Source: Struthio camelus
Lineage: Eukaryota > Chordata > Aves > Struthioniformes > Struthionidae
Length of the DNA: 64,000 nucleotides
Direction: 5' to 3'
NCBI RefSeq assembly: GCF_040807025.1
Contig: NC_090945.1
Location: 75,589,088-75,653,087, forward strand
Position numbers and translations under genes: made by a program. Shown one piece after another: positions 15,201 through 28,227 of the stretch. Each line of letters opens with the position of its first letter. Within the stretch, counting starts at the first letter, position 1. Below the pieces are notes generated by a model. That model was not told the origin of the DNA, searched no databases, and saw only the letters and a list, made by a program, of their open reading frames with translations.

Positions 15201-15399
15201 TAGAAAGACTAAACTTTGCTTAGCAGATATGATTACTTTTTTGGATGCAAGGATAGTATTTTCCAAGTCACAACGGGATGTCAGTGGAACCTGGGTCCCT
15301 AAATGCCCTTGTAAATCTAAGTGAAAGTTAATGGGTTCTATATTTAAATAGGTATGTCTTTGCAAATTTCCCTTACTACCCATTTTAATATAAGTGTGT
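232..15399. other. Non-coding stretch upstream of GPR78, no gene seen
   Basis: This is AT-rich sequence in which open frames are short, overlap on both strands and show no recognisable domain or exon structure. The longest plus-strand frame (6315-6722, 135 codons) has no family signature. Homopolymer runs occur at 472-494 (T), 1452-1465 (A) and 2199-2211 (A). A phrase near 1195-1215 resembles old sauropsid interspersed repeats but is too short to classify. A GC-rich island at about 11405-11610 stands out and is listed separately. The neighbour expected here from human synteny (TRMT44) was not recognised. Confidence 0.6.
11405..11610. other. Isolated GC-rich patch with minus-strand open frame
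   Basis: About 200 bases of strongly GC-rich sequence sit in AT-rich surroundings. A minus-strand frame (11408-11701, 97 codons) crosses it and is rich in Pro, Gln and Leu towards its C-terminus. I do not recognise the product, and no clear splice sites flank it. It could be a small CpG-poor regulatory element, a lone exon of an unrecognised transcript or a decayed repeat. Confidence 0.3.
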
Positions 15400-15620
15400 G
15401 AAGGGAAAGCTGAGGATGCTACATATTTAGAGTTTGGTAAAGCATTTGGCACTGTCTTTCATGAAAACTTACAGCTAAATTAATTCAGATTGGCTTGGAT
15501 AGCAGCGTACTCATGTGGGCTGAAAACCGCCTGACAGATTGTAAACATGTGGCAGTGATAAAGAGCCTTCTTTCTACAGAATTAAAGTTATGTGTCTAGT
15601 GGCGTATACGGCAGGGATTG
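15400..15620 (+). mobile_element. Decayed CR1-like LINE remnant (RT region)
   Basis: Conceptual translation around 15415-15480 reads DATYLEFGKAFGTVFHENLQ. This matches the CR1 RT block normally close to YLDFSKAFDTVPHDNL. The next bases resemble the tryptophan-rich stretch and the VVV region that follow in CR1 elements, but stops and shifts break the frame. It is far more diverged than the copies at 1 kb and 48.7 kb, so it is an old insertion. The boundaries are approximate. Confidence 0.5.
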
Positions 15621-18600
15621 CAACTAATCAGATCTCATTATATTATAGCAATAGTGTAAGCATCTTCAATATTAACTAAAAAGAGGGGCCCAAATCTGAA
15701 TAGACTGAAATACATATAGCTTTGCAGAGGCTTATTAATCTTTTGGGGGTCTTGAGCCTGAAAATCCTAAAGAGAGTAGAAGTATAGGGCTAAAAGATTA
15801 GAAATAAAATTATTATTATTATTTGTAAATATAAATCAATAATAAAAAATGTAGCTATTCAACGGGACATGAAAGACTAAAAAGGTGCCATGGTTTATTA
15901 ACAGCTGTTGAGAAGTGTATTAGACAAGAATTTGCGATATGATGCAGAAATAAAAAAAACCATTCACATTTCAGAGTGCATATACAAAATCATAATGTTA
16001 TGGGCTAGTTATGTTATAATATTAGTTGTTAACCATGCTGACCAGAATTTTTCCACTACTTTATTTTCCTCTCCTTACCTCTTGCTTAAAACCATCTTCT
16101 CTCTGCTTTAGACCATAAAAAAAGAATCAAATGACTCTTTTGTTGTGTAGTTGAACAGCAGTTTGTATAGTGAAGCTCTGAGCCACCTCTTGGCATTATA
16201 AAACTACGATGAGTAATACAGATGTCTTTTCTCTATAGCTCCGAGATGACTATATCCTGAAGACTCCATTCTTCGCATTAACCGAAACACATCCAAGGAA
16301 ATTCACAGAGGTAAAACAAACAAATAGAAAACTGAATAGTGTCTAACTGCAAAGGAAGATTGAAACAGCCAGGCATGAAGAATTTGCTAGACGATGAAGA
16401 GAGACTAGTCCTTTCCCGTCTCGCAAATATTTAGAAACATCTTATTCCATAACAGGCTCACTGAAATCCATTGGAATACCCATGAGTAACAATAGAAAAT
16501 TTGGGTAAATTCTGACATACTGTTGAGATTTCCTTAGCACTCAAAATGTGTGAGGTACTTTGCAAAAACAGATACAGACACAGTCTCTGGCCTGAGGAGC
16601 TTATAAATTGAGAATATAATTCTATAATCACTCACTGTACTTTTAGCATGACACAATCTTATGATATGTCAGCTGTTTCATAGGAACTTCCCAAATGCTA
16701 GAGCTACCATTGTGGTAAATGTGAGCTAGGTTAGTCTTCAAAGAAAGAGGAGTTATATACTGAGTAACATTATATAAATGGACAGTTACCAGTGAGAATT
16801 GATAACTATACAGCACCATGTCATAATAAATGATACTATCTGCTTGCACCCTCATTAACCTTATTTCACCATATGCAGAAACATCCTGTTACACCCATAC
16901 CTATTGAAAGGTGTAAATTGCCAGGACAGAAAGAAATGAGATTTTTCTCCTCTGGGTCCTGAGGTTCACACAGCTGGAGGTGTGTGTTATCTGCTAAGAA
17001 AGTAAATGTGGGGTTTTTTTGTTGAAAAACTAATATACTGAAACAAGTAAGAACCATGACTAACTTCTTGATTTGCTGGGCCTAGCTGATCTATTCTGTG
17101 ACTTCAGAGGATATTTGGATGAGTACCAACTAAATTTAGGGCTGTATTTTACCTGCTGAGCTGTTGATGGGGGAAGGGAGAACAGGAAACCTCTGTCGAT
17201 AAGGTGTGTTTATGAAAGACCTGGGCTTATGCCTTGCATCTCCAGGATGATAATGTAAGACATTTGAAAAGGTTATGAGCTGGTGGGTGCTTACTATAAG
17301 CGTTTACTCATAGGTGTTGGAAGTTGCTTCTGCTTCACATTAAAATAGGGGAGAAAACATGGTCTTGGTCTGTCAAAAAAGTCTTTCTGGCGAACAGCTG
17401 AACACATTCCACTTTTGCTGACATAAAGGGAATGGATCAGCTAGATTCAAAACCAAAGGTAATGAGAAATACCATAGCTAATTGAGCGTCTTGGTTTATT
17501 ATGGTGTCATTTATTATTTTCTGGCCATTTGCTGCCCCACGCTCCACCCTCCCCTCAACCAGCTGGTTAATAGAGAACAGCACTTGGCACTCCGTAGCTG
17601 GGTACAGTTTCATACCAAACCGGTCTCGGATGTATTCAGCTTGACAACATTGTTGTGAACCAATTTGGAAACTGAACTTTAATCAGAGCAAAGCTAAAAG
17701 GAATGCCTAGGTTAGTTCATTAATTAATGCAACATATATTTCTATAACCGTACTCCTACTGTCACTCATTTTTTTCCAACATTTGGGCAATAAACATATA
17801 CATTGGCCAAATAGCCAATTTGCTTTTAGCCTGGACTGGCAAGGCAGAGTGGTTTTCTTGTTAGTCATCATCCATTAATGCTTAGCCAGCCGAAAAGGAC
17901 GCTGAATATGACACCTCTTGCTTTCTAGCACTAATGCTATAAATTGAGAATAATTAAAGGCAATCAATGATGAGAGAATTAGATGCTGGGATGTTGCAAT
18001 TTATTCTCGGTGAAACCACATATATACCTGCCCCAAGGGAGGAGGGGGGAAGACTTACGATTCTGAAAGTTATTCCTGTTACTAAAATCAGTTCCAAGGA
18101 CAGAGCTAACAAAAAAGTATAAACCAAAGTACAAACTGCAAAAGGATAAACAAAATGCAAAAAAAAAAAAAAAACCTGAATAAATTAGAAAATATTTTTC
18201 GCAAGCTAACAAACATTCTTCTTCCATTTCCAGTATTTTAGTTTTAAACAAATTTTGTTTTATTTTGGTTTTATGTTTGTTTGGCTTTGTTATTTACATC
18301 GGCAGAAAGCAGTATCATTTTAACCAGAAATGATGGATTGTCCTTGTTTGTAGATCCATTTGGAGAAGTAGGGTATGTGCTTAGTCACTGCAATTTAATC
18401 TTTTTGAGTACCTCTGGGAACAAGGAAACTGAGGCTTCAGCAGAGCTGCTGGCCTAAGTACTACTGGGAAGGAGCACAGCCAGCTGAGACTGAAATAAGA
18501 GAAGGGAATTGTTATGAGTAGATCACCTGTCTTTTAAAGAGGAGAAAACACCACTTCCATATCTGCACATTGTTTTGTTGTAAACTGGAATCCTCAGGAA

Positions 18601-19019
18601 TTTCATCTAACTAAAACATGCAAAATAGTAGCCATATAAAATTCCAGAAGGAAAAGGAATAAAACTTACAGTGCGATAGGCCTAGCCATGCCTCCAGCAG
18701 CCATGGGAATTCTTTTGAAAATGCTAGTCTTATACAACAGCTTACATTATTTTATGAGAGTACAACTCTTGCTTCTGTTACAAGATTGCCTCTTATAACC
18801 TGCCGGAATCATACTGTGTGTCACTTATATTCAAAAATATCATTTGGAGAGTCTGAATGTATAAATGGCCAGATCTCAGATGAGTTTCATAAAAATATAT
18901 ATCTTTTTCCCCAACAATGAAATAAGCCTGTCAGGTTTTATTTGTGACCTGGTTAGCATAAAAATTAATTTACATAAAACACATTTCTGAAATGAGAAAT
19001 ACCATCAAACGAATATGTT
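15621..19019. other. Non-coding stretch, nothing recognised
   Basis: This is AT-rich sequence with only short frames on both strands. It has an ATT trinucleotide run near 15805-15820 and a 16-base A run at 18159-18174. I see no exon, RNA gene or intact mobile element. Confidence 0.55.
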
Positions 19020-19530
19020 TCTTAGAGAATGTCACACGGAATTGGTTTTGGTCTGAGCTATTTAATATTTTGGTCAAGAACTTGAAACACAATATAAGAT
19101 CACCGACAAAAGCTTCAGCTCAAAAGGAAGATGGAGATAAGTAAACAATGAAGAGGAGAGGTCTATAACCTGGAGTGATCTAGATCACTCACTTAAATGC
19201 AAAATTGGGAAACACTATATGCTTTAAAACAGCCAGGATAAAATCATACCCGTAGGGCAACTTAATTCAGCTTATATTTACAAGAAGGAATCCTCTGAAC
19301 TTGGGAGGAAAGTACTGTAAGACGGATTTTGGGGTCACGATCTGAAATCAGCTATAAATGATGTCACAGTGTGAGGTTTCATATAAGTCTTCAGTATCTA
19401 AAAGGAATTCTCCCGAATTGATGTGGTAGGTATTACAGGCAGTGAGCACATCGAGGAGGTTGTGCTTAATGCTGATTTCCACTGTTGAAGACACTGAGCT
19501 GGAGAGGACTCAAATTAAGGATTGTGAACT
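19020..19530 (+). mobile_element. Decayed CR1-like LINE remnant (RT to C-terminal part)
   Basis: Several blocks in the right order resemble sauropsid CR1 elements. A segment at 19036-19090 resembles the stretch encoding LGPVLFNIFINDL. A lysine and leucine-rich middle section follows. A segment near 19322-19375 resembles the one encoding the DFGVMVDNQLNMSSQCD region. Frames are broken throughout and there are many substitutions, so this is an old, non-functional copy. It lies about 3.4 kb downstream of the RT fragment at 15.4 kb in the same orientation. The boundaries are approximate. Confidence 0.5.
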
Positions 19531-22500
19531 TAACCTGGTAGACTTAATCTGCAGTAGCAGATTTTAGGTAATTAACTCTTCAATCTGGCAGAGAAAACTA
19601 TAAGCAATCCCTTGGCTGAAGTAAAGCTGCAAATATTCAGTTCAGAAATGATCCATACGTTGTTTAACTGTGAGAGCAATTAGCCAGGGCAAATTTGGTA
19701 GACTCCCTGAAAGAGATTCCCTACATAAGACTTTTTCCTCTATCAAGATTGAATTTTTATTTATGCTGTAGTCCAAACAAAATAATACCATAGCCATTCT
19801 TTGACAGAATGTCAGAATAAATGATCACAGCAGTTCCCTTTATTTGGTTTTATGATCTATAAATCCACTTAATATACCTTGATTATTGATTTTTAACATT
19901 AGCTAATTAAAAAAGTACAATGCAACTTTCAGAGCAAGGCTATCTTTTATGCTATTAAGCATAACAGTGGTTTAAAGTTAACAAACACCTTATTTTCAAG
20001 TGCAATTATGCAAGACAATTGGAAAGGTATAGCACGTACATACATAATCTCAAAGAATAAGGAGGATTTTATGCAGAGAGCTTAAAGAGCTGTTGCTGAC
20101 ACACTTTTACTAGATATATCTATTCATAAACAATAAGAAATACTGATTGTAAGCATCTTGGTTATCGAGGCCAGCAATTTGGAAGGTCAGTATATTGCCA
20201 GGATCAGTGATAACACTTCTGCAGCAGATCTGTACTCTCCATAGATTACCAGTCCACCAGGACTCCTGTGGGAGGTCTGCTCCTGTCGTCCATCAGGTGC
20301 CGCGGTCAAAAGCTGAAGGCTGAGCTCCAGCATGTGCTGTCTACTGGGGTTCTGAGCAAAACCTATCCCTGCTAACCTGGCCAGTTCCCATTGGTATGGT
20401 GCCTCCTTCCCATCACTGACTTTGTATGACCAGGACCAAAGGCAGCAATGCCTCATGCTCGTAGAAGCCTATTTTAAAGAAATTTATGCATTTCATATGG
20501 TGCTTGACTATTAAAAGCAATGACAAATATCATTATTTGTTGCTGGCATAATGGTAATGCCTGTGGGTACCTACCAGCGTCAGACCTCACAGGCATAAAC
20601 TCCTGAAGATCAAAAAGTCCACCACTGAACCTAGGTATGATGACATGGGACACAGCAAATCGTGTGAATCGGTGAAAGGAGTGGGAGTTAGGGTAAGCGT
20701 GGATAAAACGGTGGATAGGCACAGAGGAAGTAGGGCACAGTTTGATGTTTGCTAATCAGAGACAGATAGAAAGCAATTATGTGAAACATTTCAAAATGTT
20801 TTAAATTTGTTTCCCTTTTGCATCAGAACAAAATGAAAGCTTCCCAAATGTTTCACTAAGTAGTACAGAAGAAAAGGCTGCCTTCTGTTCCCAGAAGTTA
20901 GGTTACTGGCCTGTCCAGGCTCAGATCCCTGTCTGGGTTAAAATGGGGGAGAATTTTCACCCCAGATTATTCAGGCAGAAAAGGGAATTAAACCCAAGGT
21001 TTTCCTATCCCAGTTTTGTAGCTGAATCAACCCAACTAGTGAGCAGGGTTTCCCTGACTCCTGGAACATTTCTATGGGAGGGAAAAAATACATTTTTCAG
21101 GTATCTTTTCCTTTTCTTTTTTTCAGAATTTCTATATCAGAAGTGCCAGCACCTGGGCTTGTATATGAGCGGTGGGGAGAAGTTTAGGATGCTCTAGACA
21201 CCAGTCATGTAGAATTGTCTAGAATAGGACAGTGTATTTTTCCTTGTTCAGCTCATTCCATGAAGCTAGGTGATGGGTACAAAGCTCTTCTTAGCTGTTT
21301 CCAGGACTACTGCTGTGTTAATGAAAACAATTGCCCAGGAAAGAGACTAAACCTTAAAATGACCTACAGAGGGAACAAAAATGAATGTAATTACCCAAAA
21401 TAATAATTCATAATTCAGAATAAATTCTTAATCTGCAATGTACCTCCAAAGAAATTGCGAAAGCTTCTCAGTTACAAAACTCAAGGGATCTTATTAGCAT
21501 AAAGTGGAAAAAATGCCATTCGGAGAACAGCCGATTTGTATTAAGCATCTAAGTGAAGGTCAAGCAGAGCACAGGGTAAGTTTTCCAGGACTTTTGGAGT
21601 AGCTGTGCCTAGCCAGGCAGAACGGAAAGCAAAATGGAAGGTTTTTTGACTCCAGGGAAATGCCTCAGCTGTGTGTGATCTCCAAGACCCTTGCTGAGAA
21701 AAGGAACATGTGGCATTTCTTCCTTTGCTATCTAAGAAAAACGTATATACCTATTGCCTTCCCTCATGACAGAGGTGTAAGGAAGCAACACGCAAAAACA
21801 CTAAGTGACAAATAAGTGGGAGGCCAGTTCAAAGGTCTCCCAGCCCTACTCCCATAGACATGTGATATAGGTCAGTGCAAAGTTATTCAAATTTAGCATT
21901 TCGGGGAAGAGAGCCCTTCTGCGTAGGTAGGCAAACACAGATGTACAGCTGGGTGAGGGATGGCGTTAGAGGGTCGTTGTCCCCCTGGACTTGGCTCGGT
22001 TCCCTGCTCCTGTGCAGCTGAAGATCCTTCTGACCCGGGCAGCATTTGTTTGTTGCGGAGCTCCTGGCAGGACTGGGGACTGAGTTGTCCCACATCCTCC
22101 AGATGAATTCCCATCATAAGGGGTCAGGGGTCAGAGCAACACCTAGAGAACGGAGTGATATTCTTCACTTCTACGCTTCTGCTGGGAGACTGGGTCTCTC
22201 TTCCTGCATAACTGGAGGGGATGATTTGGGGCTACATGTTATTATTGTTCCTAAGCAACATCACTTGCTTTGGGAACCCCTGCTATGCCAGTGCACAGAG
22301 TTTGCATTACAGAGTGTCAGTTTTGTCCTGGCAGTTCCTTGATTTTCTTTCTTTACCCTAATGAAAGGGGGATTTTTTTTTTAATACGCTCAGTGAAACA
22401 CACAGTGAAAGGTGCCTGATAACAGAGACTCAGAGATAGCTGTGCATGCACAATAACCCATGTTCGCATTCAAATGTCTTAGCTCCGGAGAGTATTTTTA

Positions 22501-22625
22501 TGAAAGCACCATAGCACAGACCTATTTATTACCTGCCAATTCCAATTTCTTAGAGTGAAGTCACTTCTGAGCCTGAGCTTTTCCACAAGAACACGCTCCT
22601 GTGTATGGATGTAAGGGTGGAGGAT

Positions 22626-22642
22626 GGGTGGGTGGGCAGGGG
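22626..22642 (+). other. Potential G-quadruplex motif
   Basis: The sequence GGGTGGGTGGGCAGGGG has four runs of three or more G separated by loops of 1, 1 and 2 bases. This is a compact intramolecular G-quadruplex pattern, and further GGG runs lie on both sides. Whether it folds or matters in vivo cannot be judged from the sequence. Confidence 0.6.
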
Positions 22643-25600
22643 AAGAGGACGGGTGTGATGGGAGGACAGTACCTAGCTATTATAGAATTACTGCAGAAAA
22701 TATCTTGCTATTTTTTCCTCGAAGCAGATGGTGCCAGTTGATTACCTTCACCAATAGAAGCTGTACCTGTTAGCGGGGGTGTGAAGAAACCACTCTGCAG
22801 TGATAGCTTAGGGGAAGGCAGACAATTGCTTAAGGCAGTCAGGCAAGAGCATGCCACAGACAGATTAATGTGTGAAGGTTAAAGGGTTGGGGCAGGGGAA
22901 GCAGGGTTAATTCTGTACAATGCAGAGCAGTGGTTTAGTTGCCCTGAATTATGAGGACTAGACTGCTGCGTGTCTTATGAGGGGATAAGTTATGCTACGT
23001 AGTGATCCTGCAGGAGGGAATTTGCAGAGCTATGCTGCCCAGAGGTGCTCTGCCATTGTGTTTCTACAGGCTTGTATTTTATTGCTTCCATTTACACAGC
23101 TTTGGTTTCCCCAGTGGCTTTATGGGACTTACCCTGGGTTTGCACTGACTCCAGGAAAGCAGGATCAAACCTTCTGTGCAAGATATGTGGGGAATTTAGA
23201 GCAAGTAAGGCAGAAAAGGGAGAATTTCTACAGCAAAGCAGAACGCATGCCTCTTTTTTTTCTTTCATATGCTGGCTTCTGGAACTTCGGTGCAATGGTA
23301 GATAAATTGCCACAGCAGTTTCTGAAAAATGCCATTTAATGTTTGCTGGCCCCTGGGAGTGCTAAACATTGTTACACTTGTTGAAAATGCCAGTAAAAGA
23401 CTCCTGGGAATTTCATCCACATGCCTGCAGCTTTGATAAGTTTTATAACAAGCTTGTATAGTATAGCACTGCTAGTATGGACCACTGTATTTGTGAGGCA
23501 CTGTGGCAAAATAGCATGAAAAAAGTACTTTAATCTTTATTTCCGTCAGATTAAAATCTACCTATATATCATATGCTTAGGAAATATGCTATTAGACAAA
23601 ACAGATGAAAATGAGGGGAAGCTATGTATTCTCTTATACTGTCTCTATGAAATTTAATAGAAATCCATTAACTGTTTTATTTTTTCTAATGAATGCAGTG
23701 GAAAGGTACCTCTGTAAAATGAAAAATTCTAGTTACAGCCCAAGTCCTGAATATTCCATTAAATGAGGAGCAACACTTCTGTGGAACTAGTTTGAGAAAA
23801 GAACTGGTCTGGCCAGGACACGACACTGTGTTAAGAAGTGTATAAAGAGAGAGGTTCAAGTTCCCGTTCTGTTCATTTCAGGGCACGGAATTCCTCCACC
23901 AATATCTCAGACCTGCATCATAGCCGTAAAGCTCGTGGGTGCAAACCAAACCAAAACACTGACACATACACCTGCATATCTATTTTTATAATTGTACCTC
24001 AGCTGAAGCTGATTGGAATTCTGAGAGTATTTTGCTATTTTCTTTCATCTTCCAATATCTATGCACTTCCTTTTTCATTAAGAAAAGCCTATAATTAAGC
24101 AGGTTATTCTTGTGGTTTTTTTACCTCTTTCCTCAAACCTTAGCTCCGTTCTCCAAAATCAAATATTTTCTGCTTGAATTATTTTGAAGTCAGTATTGTA
24201 GACTCTAGAAATACATCAAGTTTGTATTAATAGAAACACGAGCTGAAACATTTTTGCATAGTGTTTAATTTTAGTACAGCTGAGAGAACTATCTGTTGAA
24301 CTATGAGAGTCCTCATTATAATATTTAAGTACCTTTGAAGTAATTTCAGTCTGCAGAACTGCTTTCTTTTTAAGCTTCATGTTTCTTTTGCTTTTCTCCC
24401 TTTCCAGGTAGTTGTGATACGTACATATGCTTTTTCCTGCAAAGTACCGGGCTACAGAACTTTCAGTTTGGCTTTTTTCGATTTTAGGAACATCTTTATG
24501 AAAAAGATAATACACAGGTAGTAAATGTGCCCATTGGAATTTTGCCACAGGAACACTGTAATAGAATTGTATTAAACTGATGAGTCAGGCCTTGCATCTT
24601 TTCTGAAGAGACTAACTGCATATCAGTTATTGCATTGCTATTATCTATTTGCTTATTTGTTTTACTGTGACATAAACAATTAAAGCTGTATTTAGCAGGT
24701 AAGGATGTTCTGCTTGCTCAAAGACTCTATCCTTCCAATGATCGTAAAGCAGGACTCTGAAAAGAAAGAAGCAATAAAATAAAATTGTGATGTTGTCGCT
24801 GTGTATTTATGGGTTGAAAGAATGTGGCTTCACTCAAGCAGGATTAACTAACCTGACAGCAATAACATGCCTGCTGCTATTGCAGTGATAAGTAGATATT
24901 TCCGTATGCTTTTTTGGAACTATGAATACCAAAGCAGTTCACAGAGCATACTGAAAAGTCTGATGGATATTAACCATTCTTGCCCAATTTTGCTATTGGT
25001 CACTTTTTAGCTAGTGACCTAGAAGTGAAAAGCTTTGTTCTGAATATCAGTTCTATGAGTCATTCCGTTTCCTCTTATATTGGTTAACATAATTTAATTT
25101 CCCTCCCTCCATCCTGTCATAAGACAGGCTGGGGGAAAGGGTTACTCTTTTCCGTACTTGCAAATTATTTGATGTAATTTGTTTGAGATCTCCTTCTTTC
25201 GTGGTGCTTTCTTAAATTTAGAACCAAATTAAATGTGTTCCTAGCCATTGCAGAATACATTGATTAGAGCTGAATTATGCTCAGTTGTGTTCTATACTGG
25301 AATTTGCATGACACATCTCTCCTGGAGTGAAACTAAAAAGGAATTTGAATCACTCCCTGCACCTTTCCAATGAGTACAGTCCATTAACCACTAAATCCAA
25401 TAAGTTGAGGTCAATATTTAGAATAGATGTAGATGTAGAATGTGTAGATTTAATGAATGATGTATCTATTAGAATAAAAGGCTCAAGTACTTACCTAATC
25501 TGTGCTAACTGTATAGTCTATCTCTATTAAAGAATAATTAATTGCAAGTACCTCTTTTTTCCTATTTATTATTTGTATTACAGCAGTCTCCAGAGTCCCC

Positions 25601-26220
25601 AGTTTCAATTAAGATAGTCTGCTTGATTATGAATGTAAATACTCTAAGATCTTGATCTGACCTCTACACATACTTATATGAGCATCTTCAATGTTTTGGA
25701 TTTACATACAACTGCTTATATGCATAAAGGTAACATTAATGTATGTGTTTTCAGAGGCTAAAGTGGCAGGTTGCCTATTGCAGCAGTCCCCCAGCGGCAA
25801 GTTCAAGGCTTCTGGACTCACATGGGAGGCTATCTTCAGTCAAGTAAGCTACAAAATGGTGTTTTATCATCAGATTGAAAGGCTGTTGGTATGTGTTATG
25901 GATAGCTGGAAGTAAAAGGGAAGGGGTCATCACAGGAATTTACAAACATGCTTAGCTTTCCACATTGACAAAAGTCCACGAGAAACAACAGGGAAAATCT
26001 GATAATATCTTCTCTAGTGGGTTCTTTGAGCCCAGATGAAGGGGACCATACAACTCACATATGTGATAAAACCCAGAATCTGCTTTTCCTACCTTTTTGC
26101 TCTCTGATATCATTTTTTAATTCTGTTTTGATGTGTTATTTTTCCATTAGTTTTCAGAAACAATTCGTTCTTCAGCTGAAGAGGCTATATTAGAGAAACT
26201 ATGAGCTGTATATGTGTAGA

Positions 26221-26246
26221 AAAGAGAGAGAGAAAGAGAGAGAAGT
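26221..26246. repeat. GA-rich microsatellite
   Basis: A short purine run made of GA and GAAA units. Confidence 0.8.
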
Positions 26247-27221
26247 TGCTTTCTGTATGGATCCAACAGGAAACAGCTTCTCAAGTAGCTAGCACAGTGA
26301 GATAACAGTACATCTAGGTTGGCTCTATGTTAATATAAAATAGCATCTGTTCACCTAACATCATTGAACAGAAAGCCTCTAATCCCAGATGGTTAACAGA
26401 AAAGCTCCATAATTTTGCAGTAATATTAAATAAGAGGTAGGCCATAGATGGATTCTGACAGGGTGGGAACCTTAATAATTGCTGCTATGGGCGAGGGAGG
26501 AATTGCAGGACCTCTCTTCTGCATGGATACAACAAGCTTCTGGTATGATGGTTCAGAGCTTCCTGTCCCTCTGTGCAGTTTTGGGTTCTGCAGTGTTGAC
26601 TCCCTGCAGACAGAAATAAGACAAGTAAACTCTAAGAGAACTCATATTAGCATGCTTTTATAGATTTTTCTTTTTCTCAAAGGCTCACCCAGATATATAT
26701 TGGATTTTTATTTGTCAAGTATAAACACTGTCAAGTGTATCCACTCTGTTGTGACTTTGGAAATGACACCTTTCTAATCAGAGAAAACATTCATCTTGCT
26801 TCCATCTTGTCCTGAGGAATAATACTGTACTGGTTCTTTTTCCAGATAACACATCTTATGTCCTGTTGCTTTACTCTTTCTTTAAGACATATAACTTGCC
26901 ATAGCAACCTTTTCAAATAGAGCCTGATCCAAAGCTGCTGATGGAAAAAGAACCCATTGCCTTCAGGCTTTCTAAAGTGGTTTTATGTACAGTTATTCAC
27001 ACAGTGGTCACACTTGCGTGACAAGGCTACATGGCAAGAACAACATATGTAACGAAACATTTCCTTAGGATATTAACAGTCATTTCTGATGGCATGCAAG
27101 CTACCTTTTCTTCTCTTTCTTTTTCTTCAAGACATTTCTGGCAATCGATTGTAAAATCTGACAGTGATTAGAGACGGCATCATATTTCTGTACTAGTGTT
27201 TTGATGCAACAAAACTTATTG

Positions 27222-27273
27222 CCTCTTTTCTTTCTTTTTTTCTTTTTTCTTTTTTCCTTTTTCTTTTCTTTTT

Positions 27274-27305
<32 letters not shown>

Positions 27306-27308
27306 TTT
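27222..27308. repeat. Polypyrimidine tract ending in (CTTT)n
   Basis: About 87 bases consist almost wholly of C and T. The last part, from about 27275 to 27308, is a regular CTTT microsatellite of roughly eight units. It lies about 250 bases upstream of the candidate TATA box of GPR78. Confidence 0.9.
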
Positions 27309-27556
27309 AAGCCTAAGACACATATTTATGACACCTTTGGGCACTAGCCATGTGATCCACCTTTTTGACAGGTGTAGAAGAGGAATTTCTGGAGTTTTTC
27401 ATGTCTGTCTTTTAGGCTCTTGCCACAATCTGATAAAGACTCTTTCTTATCACCTCAGTGTCATGCTAACAGTGTAAATGGAAAACGCTGCTTTAGGTTT
27501 TTCAAAGAATGTGCCAACACCTCCCTAATGTGGGTACTTGTTCAGCCAGCCGGGGC

Positions 27557-27564
27557 TATAAAAG
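27557..27564 (+). promoter_or_regulatory. Candidate TATA box upstream of GPR78
   Basis: TATAAAAG follows a G/C-rich stretch (CCGGGGC) and precedes GC-rising sequence, a good match to the vertebrate TATA consensus. A start site about 25-30 bases downstream, near 27590, would give a leader of roughly 900 bases if unspliced. The GC-rich island further down could instead provide a TATA-less start, so which promoter is used is unknown. Confidence 0.45.
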
Positions 27565-28097
27565 TGCGAGTCTGAGCGGCGAAAGTGAAGCCTCCAACCA
27601 TACAGCTTCCTTCAGTTCCCTGCTGGCCGATGGGGATGGTGTAAATACCCGGAGGGCGACCGTAGTTCCTCTAGACGCTGTAAAATCAAGGGGGGAAAAA
27701 GGACGGGGCAAGAAAGCCCTCAAATGGGGAAGAAAGCCTTCCAAGGGATATAGACCCCAGCTTTGCTGGAGGATCCAAGATTGCTGGATTCATTCGTTGC
27801 GCTCAGGATGCGCCTGGGCACAGCAAGGGGATTAAACTATTAGCAACTCGTCGCCAGCTCTGATCCTTCCTGAGCTACACATTATCGGAAAAGTTGGGCT
27901 TCCTGTTGCTCTCGCCTTCGGTCCGGGAGTGGATCAGACCGACTCCACGATCCCTGGCTGAGCCTGTGCCTCGTCTGCGCATGAGTCGCCGCGGGAGGCT
28001 CCGAGGCTGGAGTATTTCAGGGGCTGGGCACCTGGGGAAGATGCTCAGTGCCTGAAGGAGGCCGTGCGCCGGGCGGAGGGGAGCGCAGCGGCGGGCG

Positions 28098-28142
28098 ATG
28101 CCGAGGACGCCCAGCCCGGCGGGACCGGTGCCCGCGGCCTGA
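28098..28142 (+). other. Short upstream ORF in GPR78 leader (14 codons)
   Basis: An ATG followed by 13 codons and TGA lies in the GC-rich leader. If the leader is transcribed from the upstream TATA box, ribosomes would meet this frame first. The peptide is not recognised. Confidence 0.35.
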
Positions 28143-28227
28143 AGCGGCTGCGGCGGCGGCGGCCCGGGCCGTGGGGGCAGCGCCCGCTTCAGCACCGCGG
28201 ACAGCGCGCAGCGAGCACCGCGGCTCC

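Larger units (their letters stand above)
19531..27221. other. Non-coding stretch upstream of GPR78 promoter region
   Basis: No exon-like frame is recognised; all open frames are short and unassigned. It contains a G-quadruplex motif at 22626-22642 and a GA-rich microsatellite at 26221-26246. Otherwise the sequence is ordinary AT-rich intergenic DNA. Confidence 0.55.
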
